Of a stretch of 64,000 bases of DNA, positions 50,765 to 59,715 are shown piece by piece. This DNA comes from Brevibacillus_H ginsengisoli. GTDB lineage: Bacteria > Bacillota > Bacilli > Brevibacillales > Brevibacillaceae. A program made the position numbers and the translations under genes. The notes below the pieces were generated by a model. The model was given only the letters and a program-made list of their open reading frames with translations, did not search any database and was not told where the DNA came from. The DNA lies in contig NZ_JBNJQR010000005.1 of assembly GCF_050113715.1 (NCBI RefSeq), positions 248,001 through 312,000 of the forward strand. Reading direction: 5' to 3'. Positions within the stretch are counted from its first letter, which is position 1; every line of letters begins with the position of its first letter.

Positions 50765-50944
50765 TTAGACAACTTCTCTTTTAAAGTAAAACCACGTTCC
50801 ATCTACTCCTGCCAGTTCCCAACCTTCCTTGCCAAGCGCATTCAACTTTTCAGCAATTTCCTTGTTATATCGACTCTTATCTGATTTTAATATAGCCTTT
50901 AATTCAATTTGAATTTGCTCTACTTTATACTCGTACTGTTTCAC
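50765..50944 (-). CDS. DUF4177 small protein
   Basis: A 59-residue protein beginning MKQYEYKVEQIQIELK, with LNALGKEGWELAGVDG near 34-49 and YFKREVV at the end. The YEYK...LNxLGxxGWELxG...YFKR pattern is that of the DUF4177 family. The GTG start has AGGGGG about nine bases upstream. The function of the family is unknown. It stands alone. Confidence 0.75.
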   Translation of the reverse strand: MKQYEYKVEQIQIELKAILKSDKSRYNKEIAEKLNALGKEGWELAGVDGTWFYFKREVV

Positions 50945-51246
50945 ATAAATTCCCCCTGAAAATTACTAAGATCCTCAATTAAAATTATTAAGAATATTAT
51001 ATCATCACGAAAGTATCATTTATTTCTTTAATGTTGAACTATCGTTGTCATACGAATCTGCTTCGGTAGTTTAATAAGCACGGTCTATCCATTGTTTCAA
51101 TCGAGAATGGAGGCAGTGGACATTTTGTATGTGAAATTCGGACAGGATAAATATCAACGTGTACCTTTAACAGAGCCTATTATTAAAAACTCAACGTACC
51201 AAGCAGAAATTGATTGCATTAAGTGAATATTCAAACGAATTTACAA
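50945..51246. other. Intergenic stretch without a supportable gene
   Basis: AT-rich. A 39-codon frame (51107-51226, MEAVDILYVKFGQD..) has no ribosome site and no recognised family. An inverted repeat TGAATATTCA lies near 51224-51233. Confidence 0.4.
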
Positions 51247-51295
51247 TTGCAACCGCTTCCTTTTTGCATTACAATAAAAAATGAACGATGGTTCA
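51247..51295 (+). promoter_or_regulatory. Promoter of the fad operon with operator-like palindrome
   Basis: TTGCAA (51247-51252), 17-base spacer, TACAAT (51270-51275). At the expected start site is the palindrome TGAAC-GATG-GTTCA (51282-51295), a likely repressor site. Confidence 0.55.
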
Positions 51296-51367
51296 TTATC
51301 GTCCATTCACCCAAATAAAACTTCTCACAGGCGATTTCAACAACGTGGGATGTTTTTTTTAAACGAA

Positions 51368-51385
51368 ATGAATGAGTATTCATTC
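51368..51385 (+). promoter_or_regulatory. FadR-type operator
   Basis: TGAATGAGTATTCATTCA matches the Bacillus FadR (TetR family) consensus TGAATGAMTANTCATTCA at nearly every position. It lies about 80 bases before fadN, so acyl-CoA should relieve repression. The fadR gene itself is not in the window. Confidence 0.8.
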
Positions 51386-51466
51386 AAAAAAGCCATAGGA
51401 CATGATGCAACAAGGATTATCATAGGATGGGAAAGAATCTGTTGGAGTTATGAAGGAGGTTACAGG

Positions 51467-53875
51467 ATGGAACGCAAAATTCGCAAAGCGGCCGTACTCG
51501 GTTCAGGAGTGATGGGAGCCGGCATCGCAGCACACTTGGCTAATGTAGGAATCCCAGTGTATCTCTTGGACATCGTACCGCGTGAACTGACAGAAGAAGA
51601 AGCCAAGAAAGGGTTGACGCTAGAGCATCCTGCGGTACGCAATCGTATGGCCCAAGCGGGTAAAGATCGTCTGTTAAAAGAAAAGCCAGCACCGCTTTAT
51701 GACAAAGCTGACCTTGATTTGATCACCGTAGGCAACTTCGAAGACCATATGTCCCTCGTGAAAGAAGTGGACTGGATCATCGAGGTTGTTGTTGAGAATT
51801 TGGATATCAAGAGAAAGGTGTTAGCGACCGTCGAGGCGAATCGCCGCCCTGGTACCATTGTTTCCTCCAATACATCAGGCGTTTCCATCAATGAAATGAG
51901 TGAAGAATGTTCGGAGGAGTTCCGTAAGCATTTCCTTGGAACTCATTTTTTCAATCCTCCGCGTTATCTGAAACTTCTGGAGATTATTCCTGGCAATGAT
52001 ACCGATCCTGAAATTGTGAACTTTATGATGAAGTTTGGAGAGTTCGTTCTTGGCAAAGGAACCGTTCTCTGCAAAGATACGCCGAACTTCATTGCGAACC
52101 GCATTGGGACATTCGGCTTGCAGGTGTCCATTCAAGAAATGGTACGGCTTGGTTTGGGTGTAGATGAGGTCGACGCCATTACCGGTCCGCTTATTGGACG
52201 TCCGAAGAGCGCAACCTTCCGCACACTCGATGTGGTTGGTTTGGATACATATGTCCATGTGGCCAACAATGTGAAAAATAAGAGTAATGACGAGGCTGAG
52301 AAAGCGGTATTTGAAATTCCCGGATTCCTTCACAAAATGGTGGAGAATCGCTGGTTAGGTCAAAAATCCGGTCAAGGCTTCTTCAAACAAGAAAAAACAG
52401 CGTCAGGCAAAGAAATCCTGGCCCTTGATTACAATACTTTGGAGTACAAACCACGCAACAAAGCGAAGTACGCATCTCTTGAGGCAGCCAAAACCAGCAA
52501 AACGTTAGCGCAAAAACTGCAAACCATTGTCTATGGCAAAGACAAAGCGAGCGATTTTCTTTGGAGTGTATTCAAGCGTGTCCTCCTTTATTCCGCTGCC
52601 AATGTTCCCGCAATCGCGGATGATATCGTTTCCGTAGATCAAGCGATGAAGTGGGGCTTTGGTTGGGAAATGGGTCCATTCGAGACGTGGGATGCGCTCG
52701 GAGTGGAGAAATCAGTAGCTCGCATGCGTGAAGAAGGGGAAACCATCCCGGCGCTTGTAGAAGAGCTGCTTGCAAGTGGCAAAACAACTTTCTATGAGCA
52801 AAACGAAGGTCGTCTGTCTGCCTTCACAATTGGCGGAAAATTCAAAGATATTCAAGAAAATAAAGAAAAGATCAATCTTGCTGCACTCAAAGAGCAAGGA
52901 AAATTGGTGAAGAAGAATTCGGGTGCGTCCTTGATTGACCTTGGAGATGGCGTGCTCTGCCTGGAGTTTACCTCCCCACACAACGCGCTTGGACCAGATG
53001 TCCTGCAAATGGCAACAGCTGCGGCAGAAGAAGTGAAAAAAGGTTTTGCTGGTCTCGTGATCGGTAACCAGGGCAAAAACTTCTGCGTGGGCATGAACCT
53101 TGCGATGGCGCTGATGGAAGCGCAAGACGATAACTATCTGGAGTTGGAAATGCTCGTCAAGAACTTCCATAAGGCCGCGGATGCGCTTCGAGCAAGCAAC
53201 CGTCCAGTTGTCGCCGCACCATTCGGTATGACGTTGGGTGGAGGCGTAGAGGTTTGCTATCTGGCAGACCGTGTACAGCTTTCGGCGGAAACCTACCTCG
53301 GACTAGTTGAAGTAGGTGTGGGCTTGCTCCCGGGTGGAGGTGGAACGAAGGAAATGCTGTTCCGAGCGATGGAGAATGTGCCAGAAGGCGGTTCGATGCC
53401 AGTCGACCCATTCCCGTTCGTCGCTCGAGCGTTCGAGAACATCGCTATGGCGAAAGTGTCGACAAGCGGTAAAGAAGCGATCAAGTTAGGGTATTTGCGT
53501 CCAGCAGATCGCATCAGCGTCAATCAGGATCACTTGCTCTATGACGCGAAGCAATTGGTTCTTTCCATGGATCAAGAGGGCTTCACACCTCGCAAACCTC
53601 GTAAAATCCGCGTGATCGGTGAAACCGGATATGCGAATCTGCGCTCTAGCCTTTATTCCATGCGGATGAGTGGCTATATCAGTGAGCATGATGAGTTGAT
53701 CGCAAGCAAGATCGCTTACGTGATGTCTGGCGGCAGCTTGCCAGCAGGAACAGAAGTGAATGAACAATATATTCTCGGATTAGAGCTTCAGGCCTTCCTC
53801 GAGTTGATCAAAACTCGCAAGACTCAAGAGCGCATGGCGCACATGCTGCAAAAAGGCAAACCGCTTCGCAATTAG
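51467..53875 (+). CDS. fadN: 3-hydroxyacyl-CoA dehydrogenase / enoyl-CoA hydratase
   Basis: An 802-residue fatty-acid beta-oxidation enzyme in the Bacillus FadN (YusL) order: dehydrogenase first (AAVLGSGVMGAGIAAHLA at about 7-24), hydratase last (LVIGNQGKNFCVGMNLAMAL, APFGMTLGGGVEVCYLADRV, GLLPGGGG). The dehydrogenase catalytic His/Glu pair lies in HFFNPPRYLKLLEII. The order is the reverse of E. coli FadB. ATG 51467 with AAGGAGG seven bases upstream is preferred; the open frame continues 62 codons further up and crosses the FadR operator, which argues against a longer protein. First gene of fadN-fadA-fadE. Confidence 0.94.
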   Translation: MERKIRKAAVLGSGVMGAGIAAHLANVGIPVYLLDIVPRELTEEEAKKGLTLEHPAVRNRMAQAGKDRLLKEKPAPLYDKADLDLITVGNFEDHMSLVKEVDWIIEVVVENLDIKRKVLATVEANRRPGTIVSSNTSGVSINEMSEECSEEFRKHFLGTHFFNPPRYLKLLEIIPGNDTDPEIVNFMMKFGEFVLGKGTVLCKDTPNFIANRIGTFGLQVSIQEMVRLGLGVDEVDAITGPLIGRPKSATFRTLDVVGLDTYVHVANNVKNKSNDEAEKAVFEIPGFLHKMVENRWLGQKSGQGFFKQEKTASGKEILALDYNTLEYKPRNKAKYASLEAAKTSKTLAQKLQTIVYGKDKASDFLWSVFKRVLLYSAANVPAIADDIVSVDQAMKWGFGWEMGPFETWDALGVEKSVARMREEGETIPALVEELLASGKTTFYEQNEGRLSAFTIGGKFKDIQENKEKINLAALKEQGKLVKKNSGASLIDLGDGVLCLEFTSPHNALGPDVLQMATAAAEEVKKGFAGLVIGNQGKNFCVGMNLAMALMEAQDDNYLELEMLVKNFHKAADALRASNRPVVAAPFGMTLGGGVEVCYLADRVQLSAETYLGLVEVGVGLLPGGGGTKEMLFRAMENVPEGGSMPVDPFPFVARAFENIAMAKVSTSGKEAIKLGYLRPADRISVNQDHLLYDAKQLVLSMDQEGFTPRKPRKIRVIGETGYANLRSSLYSMRMSGYISEHDELIASKIAYVMSGGSLPAGTEVNEQYILGLELQAFLELIKTRKTQERMAHMLQKGKPLRN

Positions 53876-53911
53876 AAACATAATACTTTTCGCCAGTTGG
53901 GAGGAGAAATG

Positions 53912-55090
53912 ATGAAAGAAGCAGTCATTGTCGCAGGTGCTCGTACGGCTGTCGGCAAGTCCAAACGAGGGAGTCTGAAAGATGTTCATCCTGTAGATAT
54001 GGGTGCCGCGGTCATTCAAGACTTGTTGCGCCGCGTGCCTACTCTAGATAAGTCATTAATCGATGATGTGATTATGGGGACAGCCAATCCGGAAGCGGAA
54101 CAAGGCATGAACATGGCCCGCTTGATCGGGCTGCGCGCCGGACTTCCGACGAATGTATCCGGAATTACGGTGAATCGTTTTTGTTCGTCCGGGTTGCAAA
54201 CCATCGCTTACGCCGCCCAACAAATCATGACGGGCATGGCTGATATCGTGATCGCAGGCGGAGTGGAGAGTATGAGCTTGCTGCCGATGGTGGGGAATAA
54301 AGTAGCGTTGAACCCAACTCTGATGGAGACCATGCCGGAAGCGTACATCAGCATGGGACATACAGCAGAGCAAGTAGCCAATCGCTACAATGTGAGCCGA
54401 TCCGATCAAGACGCATTTGCTGTTGAGAGCCATCGTCGTGCAGCAGCAGCGATCGCTTCAGGCAAATTCAAGGATGAGATTGTGCCAATCCCGGTGAAGC
54501 AATCATTTGTAGATGATCAAGGGAAGGTACACGTCAAAGAATATGTTTTTGATACGGATGAAGGGGTACGTCTGAATACCTCTCTGGAGGGATTGGCAAA
54601 GCTCAAGCCGGCTTTCCACATTAAAGGTTCCGTAACGGCGGGGAACTCCTCTCAAACAAGTGACGGAGCTGCAGCAGTTCTGGTGATGTCAGCTGACAAA
54701 GCGGCAGAGCTTGGCCTTGAGCCAATCGCCAAATTCCGTTCCTTTACGGTTCGTGGCGTAGATCCAGACGTGATGGGAATCGGTCCTATTGAAGCAATTC
54801 CACACGCTCTTAAACTTGCGGGATTAACCCTTGAGGATATTGATTTGTTTGAATTAAACGAAGCGTTTGCTTCCCAATCCGTTGCGATTATTCGTGAGTT
54901 GGGGCTCAATCCACAGAAGGTCAACGTGAACGGAGGAGCGATCGCGCTTGGTCATCCGCTTGGCTGCACAGGAGCTAAACTAACCGTTTCCCTCCTGAAC
55001 GAATTGAAGCGACGAGACGGCAAATACGGTGTCGTTACCATGTGTATCGGTGGCGGTATGGGTGCTGCGGGCGTATTTGAAATCCTGTAA
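53912..55090 (+). CDS. fadA: Acetyl-CoA acyltransferase (3-ketoacyl-CoA thiolase)
   Basis: A 392-residue thiolase. The acyl-accepting cysteine is C91 (NRFCSSGLQ), with GHPLGCTGAK holding the histidine and CIGGGMGAA the second cysteine. Length and sequence match Bacillus FadA (YusK). GGGAGGAG precedes two adjacent ATGs at 53909 and 53912; the second has the better spacing. It follows fadN by 36 bases and precedes fadE by 57, so all three form the fad operon under the FadR-like site. Confidence 0.94.
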   Translation: MKEAVIVAGARTAVGKSKRGSLKDVHPVDMGAAVIQDLLRRVPTLDKSLIDDVIMGTANPEAEQGMNMARLIGLRAGLPTNVSGITVNRFCSSGLQTIAYAAQQIMTGMADIVIAGGVESMSLLPMVGNKVALNPTLMETMPEAYISMGHTAEQVANRYNVSRSDQDAFAVESHRRAAAAIASGKFKDEIVPIPVKQSFVDDQGKVHVKEYVFDTDEGVRLNTSLEGLAKLKPAFHIKGSVTAGNSSQTSDGAAAVLVMSADKAAELGLEPIAKFRSFTVRGVDPDVMGIGPIEAIPHALKLAGLTLEDIDLFELNEAFASQSVAIIRELGLNPQKVNVNGGAIALGHPLGCTGAKLTVSLLNELKRRDGKYGVVTMCIGGGMGAAGVFEIL

Positions 55091-55147
55091 GTTCCACCAC
55101 ACGTGGAACAGGTATGAATCCATTTGCTAAAAAAGGAGAGATACACA

Positions 55148-56926
55148 ATGGCAGATACACAAAATTTGATTCGTGGCGGCAGCTTCTTACTGGAGGCTGG
55201 TTCTTGCGATGATGTGTTTACATTGGAGGAATTGACCAACGAACAAAAAATGATCGCGCAAACAACAGAAGAGTTCGTACGCAACGAAGTACGTCCCCAT
55301 CTGGAAGAGTTAGAGAAACAAAACTTTGAGATTTCGGTTCGACTGTTAAAAGAATCTGCTGATTTAGGATTGTTAGCGGCTGACGTGCCAGAGAACTACG
55401 ACGGTCTTGGCCTTGATAAAATCAGCTCGGCTTTAATCGCAGAGAAATTCGCGTTGGCGCGCGGCTTTGCGATTACCCACGGCGCGCACGTCGGGATCGG
55501 TTCCTTGCCAATTGTCTACTTCGGTAATGAGGATCAAAAACGCCGTTACCTGCCTGATCTTGCTTCCGGCAAAAAACTGGCGGCTTATTGCTTGACTGAG
55601 CCATCCTCCGGTTCCGACGCGCTTGGTGCCAAAACAACCGCGAAACTCTCCGAAGACGGCAAGTACTACATCCTGAACGGTACCAAGCAATTCATCACCA
55701 ATGCGGCATTCGCTGACGTGTTCGTGGTTTATGCCAAAGTTGACGGCGAGCATTTCTCCGCTTTCATCGTTGAGCGTAGTTTCCCAGGGGTATCCACAGG
55801 CGCTGAAGAGAAGAAAATGGGGATCAAGTGCTCTTCCACTCGTACGGTGATCCTTGAGGATGCGCAAGTTCCAGTGGAGAACCTGCTTGGCGAAATAGGC
55901 AAAGGACACCACATTGCTTTCAATATCCTGAACGTGGGTCGTTATAAATTGGCGGTTGGCGCTGTGGGTTCTTCCCGCCATGCTCTTCACCTGGCTACTA
56001 CGTATGCGAAAGACCGCAAACAATTCAAAACTCCAATTGCCAGCTTCAACCTGATCAAAAACAAATTAGGCAGCATGGCAACCAAGATCTATGCGGCAGA
56101 AAGCTCCGTCTACCGTACAGTTGGTATGTTCGACGTCGCCCTCTCCGCGCTGGGTGAAAAAGCGGAAGATGGTCGTGAGGTAGCCAAGGCTATTGCAGAA
56201 TACGCGATCGAATGCTCGATTAATAAGGTTCACGCTACCGAAGTTCTTGACTTCGTCGTGGATGAAGGCGTTCAAATCCACGGTGGATACGGCTTTATTC
56301 AAGAATATGAAATCGAGAATATGTACCGTGATTCCCGTATCAACCGTATTTTTGAGGGTACCAACGAGATCAACCGTATGATCATACCAGACACGTTGAT
56401 CAAAAAAGCGATGAAAGGCGATCTTCCACTCATGCAAGCGGCAACTGGCTTGCAAGAAGAATTGATGAGCTACTATCCGCAAGAAATTGAGGATGCTCCA
56501 CTTGCTCTTGAGAAACATCTGATCGAGATGACTCGCAAAATCATCATGATGGTAGCTGGTTCCGCCATCATGAAATACCAAATGGGGCTCGCCAAAGAAC
56601 AAGAACTCCTCGCTTTCGCTGCGGATATGCTGATTGAACTCTATGCGATGGATAGCGTTTTGAAGCGTACCGAAAAGGCAATCGCGAAAAACGGTTTCGA
56701 GAAAGAACAGCATAAGCTCAATATGACAAGCGTTTACGTACAAGAAGCGTTCGATAAAGTGGAAGGCTGGGCGAAGGACGCTTTGGCTGCCATGGAAGAA
56801 GGCGACAACCTGCGTCTACGTCTCTCGATTTTGAAAAAGCTGACTCGCCGCAATCCAGTGAACGTGGTTCATCTCAAACGTGCCATTGCAGACCGTGTGA
56901 TCGAAGCGGACGGTTACGTATTGTAA
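55148..56926 (+). CDS. fadE: Acyl-CoA dehydrogenase
   Basis: A 592-residue FAD-dependent acyl-CoA dehydrogenase of the long type (FadE/YusJ). The FAD- and substrate-binding motifs are AYCLTEPSSGSDALGAKTTA and GTKQFITNAAFADVF, and the YRDSRINRIFEGTNEINRMI region holds the dehydrogenase signature. The extra C-terminal 170 residues (TGLQEELMSYYPQEIED..) are typical of the family. ATG 55148 has AAAGGAGAG upstream. Last gene of the fad operon, followed by a terminator. Confidence 0.95.
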   Translation: MADTQNLIRGGSFLLEAGSCDDVFTLEELTNEQKMIAQTTEEFVRNEVRPHLEELEKQNFEISVRLLKESADLGLLAADVPENYDGLGLDKISSALIAEKFALARGFAITHGAHVGIGSLPIVYFGNEDQKRRYLPDLASGKKLAAYCLTEPSSGSDALGAKTTAKLSEDGKYYILNGTKQFITNAAFADVFVVYAKVDGEHFSAFIVERSFPGVSTGAEEKKMGIKCSSTRTVILEDAQVPVENLLGEIGKGHHIAFNILNVGRYKLAVGAVGSSRHALHLATTYAKDRKQFKTPIASFNLIKNKLGSMATKIYAAESSVYRTVGMFDVALSALGEKAEDGREVAKAIAEYAIECSINKVHATEVLDFVVDEGVQIHGGYGFIQEYEIENMYRDSRINRIFEGTNEINRMIIPDTLIKKAMKGDLPLMQAATGLQEELMSYYPQEIEDAPLALEKHLIEMTRKIIMMVAGSAIMKYQMGLAKEQELLAFAADMLIELYAMDSVLKRTEKAIAKNGFEKEQHKLNMTSVYVQEAFDKVEGWAKDALAAMEEGDNLRLRLSILKKLTRRNPVNVVHLKRAIADRVIEADGYVL

Positions 56927-56943
56927 TAGCTTGTCGTGAAGGT

Positions 56944-56977
56944 AAAGGGCTGGGGGATAAAGACCCCCAGCTTTTCA
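56944..56977 (+). terminator. Terminator of the fad operon
   Basis: GCTGGGGG..CCCCCAGC stem followed by TTTTC. Confidence 0.85.
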
Positions 56978-57012
56978 ATATGAAAACACTCACCTGAAGT
57001 TAGTTTGAATAT

Positions 57013-57031
57013 TGAATCATTCAATGATTCA
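57013..57031 (+). promoter_or_regulatory. Perfect 19-base palindrome upstream of the MaoC-like gene
   Basis: TGAATCATT-C-AATGATTCA, nine bases each side of a central C. It resembles a TetR-type operator but differs from the FadR consensus in spacing. It is 19 bases before the start codon. Confidence 0.55.
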
Positions 57032-57049
57032 CGAAGGAGAGAAGTGAAG

Positions 57050-57436
57050 ATGATCCTGAAACCAGGAGATCGTTATACGTGGTCTAGGACGTTTACGGAG
57101 GATGAAGTACGTCGATTTACCGAATTTTCCGGGGACAGTGGAAGGCATCATCTAGAGTATGATGACCAGGGGCGACTGATGGTGCAGGGCTTGTTAACCG
57201 CAAGCATCGGAACCAAACTGGGTGGTGATATGAACTTTATCGCGCGTCAAATGGTCAGCGAGTTCATTCGACCTGTTTTTACGGGGGATACGATTACTTG
57301 TGAGTTGACGGTTACAGAAGTGATACCAATGGAGAGATATCGTAAAGTCGCAGTGGAAATGATCTATCGAAACCAACATGACAAAGAAGTCCTGCTTGGG
57401 AGCAGCCACGGCATTATTCGGGATGAAGTATCTTGA
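57050..57436 (+). CDS. MaoC-like hotdog-fold dehydratase
   Basis: A 128-residue protein. EDEVRRFTEFSGDSGRHHLE carries the Asp and His of the hydratase site (normally GDxNPxH), and VQGLLTASIGTKL with RPVFTGDTITCELTVTEV are family motifs. (R)-specific enoyl-CoA hydratases of this size act in fatty acid or polyester metabolism. The N..P part of the catalytic motif is changed (GDSGRHH), so activity should be checked. GAAGGAGAG lies before ATG 57050. It follows the fad operon, after a terminator, and has a palindrome at its promoter. Confidence 0.8.
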   Translation: MILKPGDRYTWSRTFTEDEVRRFTEFSGDSGRHHLEYDDQGRLMVQGLLTASIGTKLGGDMNFIARQMVSEFIRPVFTGDTITCELTVTEVIPMERYRKVAVEMIYRNQHDKEVLLGSSHGIIRDEVS

Positions 57437-57486
57437 TGTTTCGTAATTAAGATGAAGGGAATAGGATAGGAAGAGGAGGAGAAAAC

Positions 57487-58986
57487 ATGACAGAATCGAA
57501 AGCATTAACCGAAAATATGAACGAAGTTAATCTCCTGTTAAGAAAAGTGAGTGGACTTGGACTTATCCTATTTTATTCCCTGTGCTTTCTATTGAAGTAT
57601 CTGGACATGGTGCAGATCATCTCTTATCCAGAGCTATTTTTGGGTACGGGAATATCTTTTTTTCTTTATTTTGTCACGTTATTTTTGTTTCGCTTCAAGA
57701 ATCTTCATCGCTATTTTCATTACATATTCCCGTTGCAAATGTTTATCATGATAGCAATTGTCTATCCGATGTTTCACGCGACGACGCTGACCTTTTTTGT
57801 CTGGTTAATTCCGATTATCTATTCAGGACTGTACGCACATAAAGGAGTGGTGATGTTTGTTTCGTTGCTTGTGATGATTACCGCACCAGCCGAGACCTAC
57901 TTAATGGGCCAAGTTCAAGTAACTGACCTTGCCATCCTTAGCCTCATCATGCTAATTGTCATCTTGCGTCTGATTTCGATGGTAACCCGCTCTCGCCTCA
58001 TGATTCATAAGGCGGAGCAGGAACTAGAGCACAGTGCACAATTGCAGAGGGAGAACCAACGACTATTGGACGAAGTAGCCGTTACCACGAGTGAAATTGG
58101 CAATGTCATTCAACAATTAAATCAAATGACACACGGAACCCGCGAGGCGATGATGCAGATTGCTCAGGGAAGCGAGCATATCATTATCAGCAGTCAGGCT
58201 TCCAAACAGATTCTCGTAACCAATCAGCAATTCGTGACGGAGCAAGTAGACAAGTCGCAAGCGATAACCAACGCGACCAAACAAGCCGTTACGCATGCCG
58301 AGGCAGTGGAGAAAGAATCCATCGAGAGTGAAGAGGTCGTTTCACAGATGGCGACAATTATCCAAACCATTGACCAAACCTCACAGCAAGCGACTGACAA
58401 GGCGATGGTGTTGGCGGAACGGACACAGGAAATTTTTACAATTAGTGAAGCCATTACGGATATTGCCAAAAACGTAACGGTCGTTGCCATTAATGCCTCG
58501 ATTGAAGCTTCGCGTGCGGGTGAAGCGGGGCGTACCTTCCAGGTAGTCGCGGAACAGGTCCATCAGTTGGCGCTCAAAGCTTCGGAGGCAGCCAAAGCGA
58601 TTGGAGAGCTATCTACTCATGTTCAGGACGACTTGAGCGAAATCAAGATGAGCATGGGCGAAAGTCGGGAAGCCGTAAGAAATGGGGTTGAAATCTCCCA
58701 ACAAGCCACGGAAAAGCTGCGACAAATTGAAAGTTCTGTGGAAGAGATTAATCTGAACCTGCAAAATATTGCCCAAAAAACAGAGCTTCAACAACTGGAT
58801 GCCAACAAGATTGAAACGGGCATGCGGGAGCTTCGATTTAAGACGGATGAGAATTTGACGCATATTGAGACAGCCGCCGCCTCTACACAGGAAACAGCGG
58901 CCATTATGGATGAATTCACGGCAATCGTTGCTAGATTGCAGGAACGCTCGCAGACATTGCAGCGTTTGGTGCAAGAAATCGGATAG
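57487..58986 (+). CDS. Methyl-accepting chemotaxis protein with multi-helix membrane sensor
   Basis: A 499-residue receptor. The N-terminal 170 residues contain about five or six membrane helices (LILFYSLCFLLKYL, FLGTGISFFLYFVTLFLF, FIMIAIVYPMFHATTLTFFV and on) and no large external ligand domain. There is no HAMP domain. The C-terminal 320 residues form the long coiled-coil signalling region, with the hairpin tip AINASIEASRAGEAGRTFQV (usually AINAAIEAARAGEAGRGF). AGGAGGAG precedes the ATG. It may sense a membrane state or a membrane-permeable signal. The CheY at 35.6 kb belongs to the same pathway but not the same operon. Confidence 0.9.
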   Translation: MTESKALTENMNEVNLLLRKVSGLGLILFYSLCFLLKYLDMVQIISYPELFLGTGISFFLYFVTLFLFRFKNLHRYFHYIFPLQMFIMIAIVYPMFHATTLTFFVWLIPIIYSGLYAHKGVVMFVSLLVMITAPAETYLMGQVQVTDLAILSLIMLIVILRLISMVTRSRLMIHKAEQELEHSAQLQRENQRLLDEVAVTTSEIGNVIQQLNQMTHGTREAMMQIAQGSEHIIISSQASKQILVTNQQFVTEQVDKSQAITNATKQAVTHAEAVEKESIESEEVVSQMATIIQTIDQTSQQATDKAMVLAERTQEIFTISEAITDIAKNVTVVAINASIEASRAGEAGRTFQVVAEQVHQLALKASEAAKAIGELSTHVQDDLSEIKMSMGESREAVRNGVEISQQATEKLRQIESSVEEINLNLQNIAQKTELQQLDANKIETGMRELRFKTDENLTHIETAAASTQETAAIMDEFTAIVARLQERSQTLQRLVQEIG

Positions 58987-58990
58987 AGAA

Positions 58991-59023
58991 TGAGAAGAGA
59001 GGGCTCCGCAGAGGCCCTCTCTT
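58991..59023 (+). terminator. Terminator of the chemoreceptor gene
   Basis: AGAGAGGGC..GGCCCTCTCT stem, closed by TCCGCAGA, then TATT. On the minus strand it could also end mtnWXB. Confidence 0.7.
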
Positions 59024-59061
59024 ATTACGTATAACAGAAAATCAATCGGCATAACCTTGAG

Positions 59062-59712
59062 CTACAATTGGGCGGTTTGAGCAAGAGAACGCAGCTGCAA
59101 TACTTTCAAATGATAGTCAAACAAGAACTCAAAGGCCTCCAGATGGCGCTTGGCTGCCAAATCGCTGTCTCCCCATGCGTAGATTCCATGGTTGCGAATC
59201 AATACCCCGGGAACGTCAGGAGTAATTACTTGCTCGATGGCTGAAGCGAGCGTAGGAATATCCGCGTAGTTCTCAACGATAGGCACTGTAATGCGAGCAT
59301 TCTCTTCCCAGATACCCAGTCCCTTGATCAGCTCTTGCCCTTGGATACTGAAGGAGCGCTGACCATAGTAAAGCTCCGAAATCACGTTGTTGCTAATGGT
59401 ATGAACGTGAAAGCAAGCTCTGGCAGTGGCAAAATTCTTATAAACGACCGCATGAATCAGGGTTTCAGCGGATGGCTTTAACGTGGTTTGCTCAACTGGC
59501 TCAGAGTTTTCGTCCACAACCAGGTAATCCTCTGAGGTACATTTGGTTTTGTCTTTCCCGCTGGCGGTAACGGCGAAGAGGAGCGGATCAGACTCGATTT
59601 TGATCGAGAGGTTTCCGCTTGTACCCGGGAACCAATCGCGACGGGCAAACGTCATTTTGACATCGTCCAATTGACGGAAGGCTTCTTCTCGCTGTTGATC
59701 GGTGAATCCCAT
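59062..59712 (-). CDS. mtnB: Methylthioribulose-1-phosphate dehydratase
   Basis: A 216-residue class II aldolase-type zinc enzyme of the methionine salvage pathway. The metal-binding histidines lie in FHVHTISNN and IRNHGIYAW, and GTSGNLSIK is the phosphate-binding part. It starts 3 bases after the mtnX stop with GGAGGTGCG upstream. Third gene of mtnW-mtnX-mtnB, all on the minus strand. The gene for acireductone dioxygenase (mtnD), which follows mtnB in B. subtilis, is not here. Confidence 0.92.
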   Translation of the reverse strand: MGFTDQQREEAFRQLDDVKMTFARRDWFPGTSGNLSIKIESDPLLFAVTASGKDKTKCTSEDYLVVDENSEPVEQTTLKPSAETLIHAVVYKNFATARACFHVHTISNNVISELYYGQRSFSIQGQELIKGLGIWEENARITVPIVENYADIPTLASAIEQVITPDVPGVLIRNHGIYAWGDSDLAAKRHLEAFEFLFDYHLKVLQLRSLAQTAQL

Positions 59713-59715
59713 GGC

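Noticed and set aside
51107..51226. 39-codon frame MEAVDILYVKFGQD..
   Set aside because: No ribosome site, no recognised family, and another frame of similar look overlaps it. It could be a remnant, but there is no support.
56066..56743. A 225-codon frame antisense to fadE
   Set aside because: It has no SD, the composition is that of a shadow frame, and the sense gene is certain.
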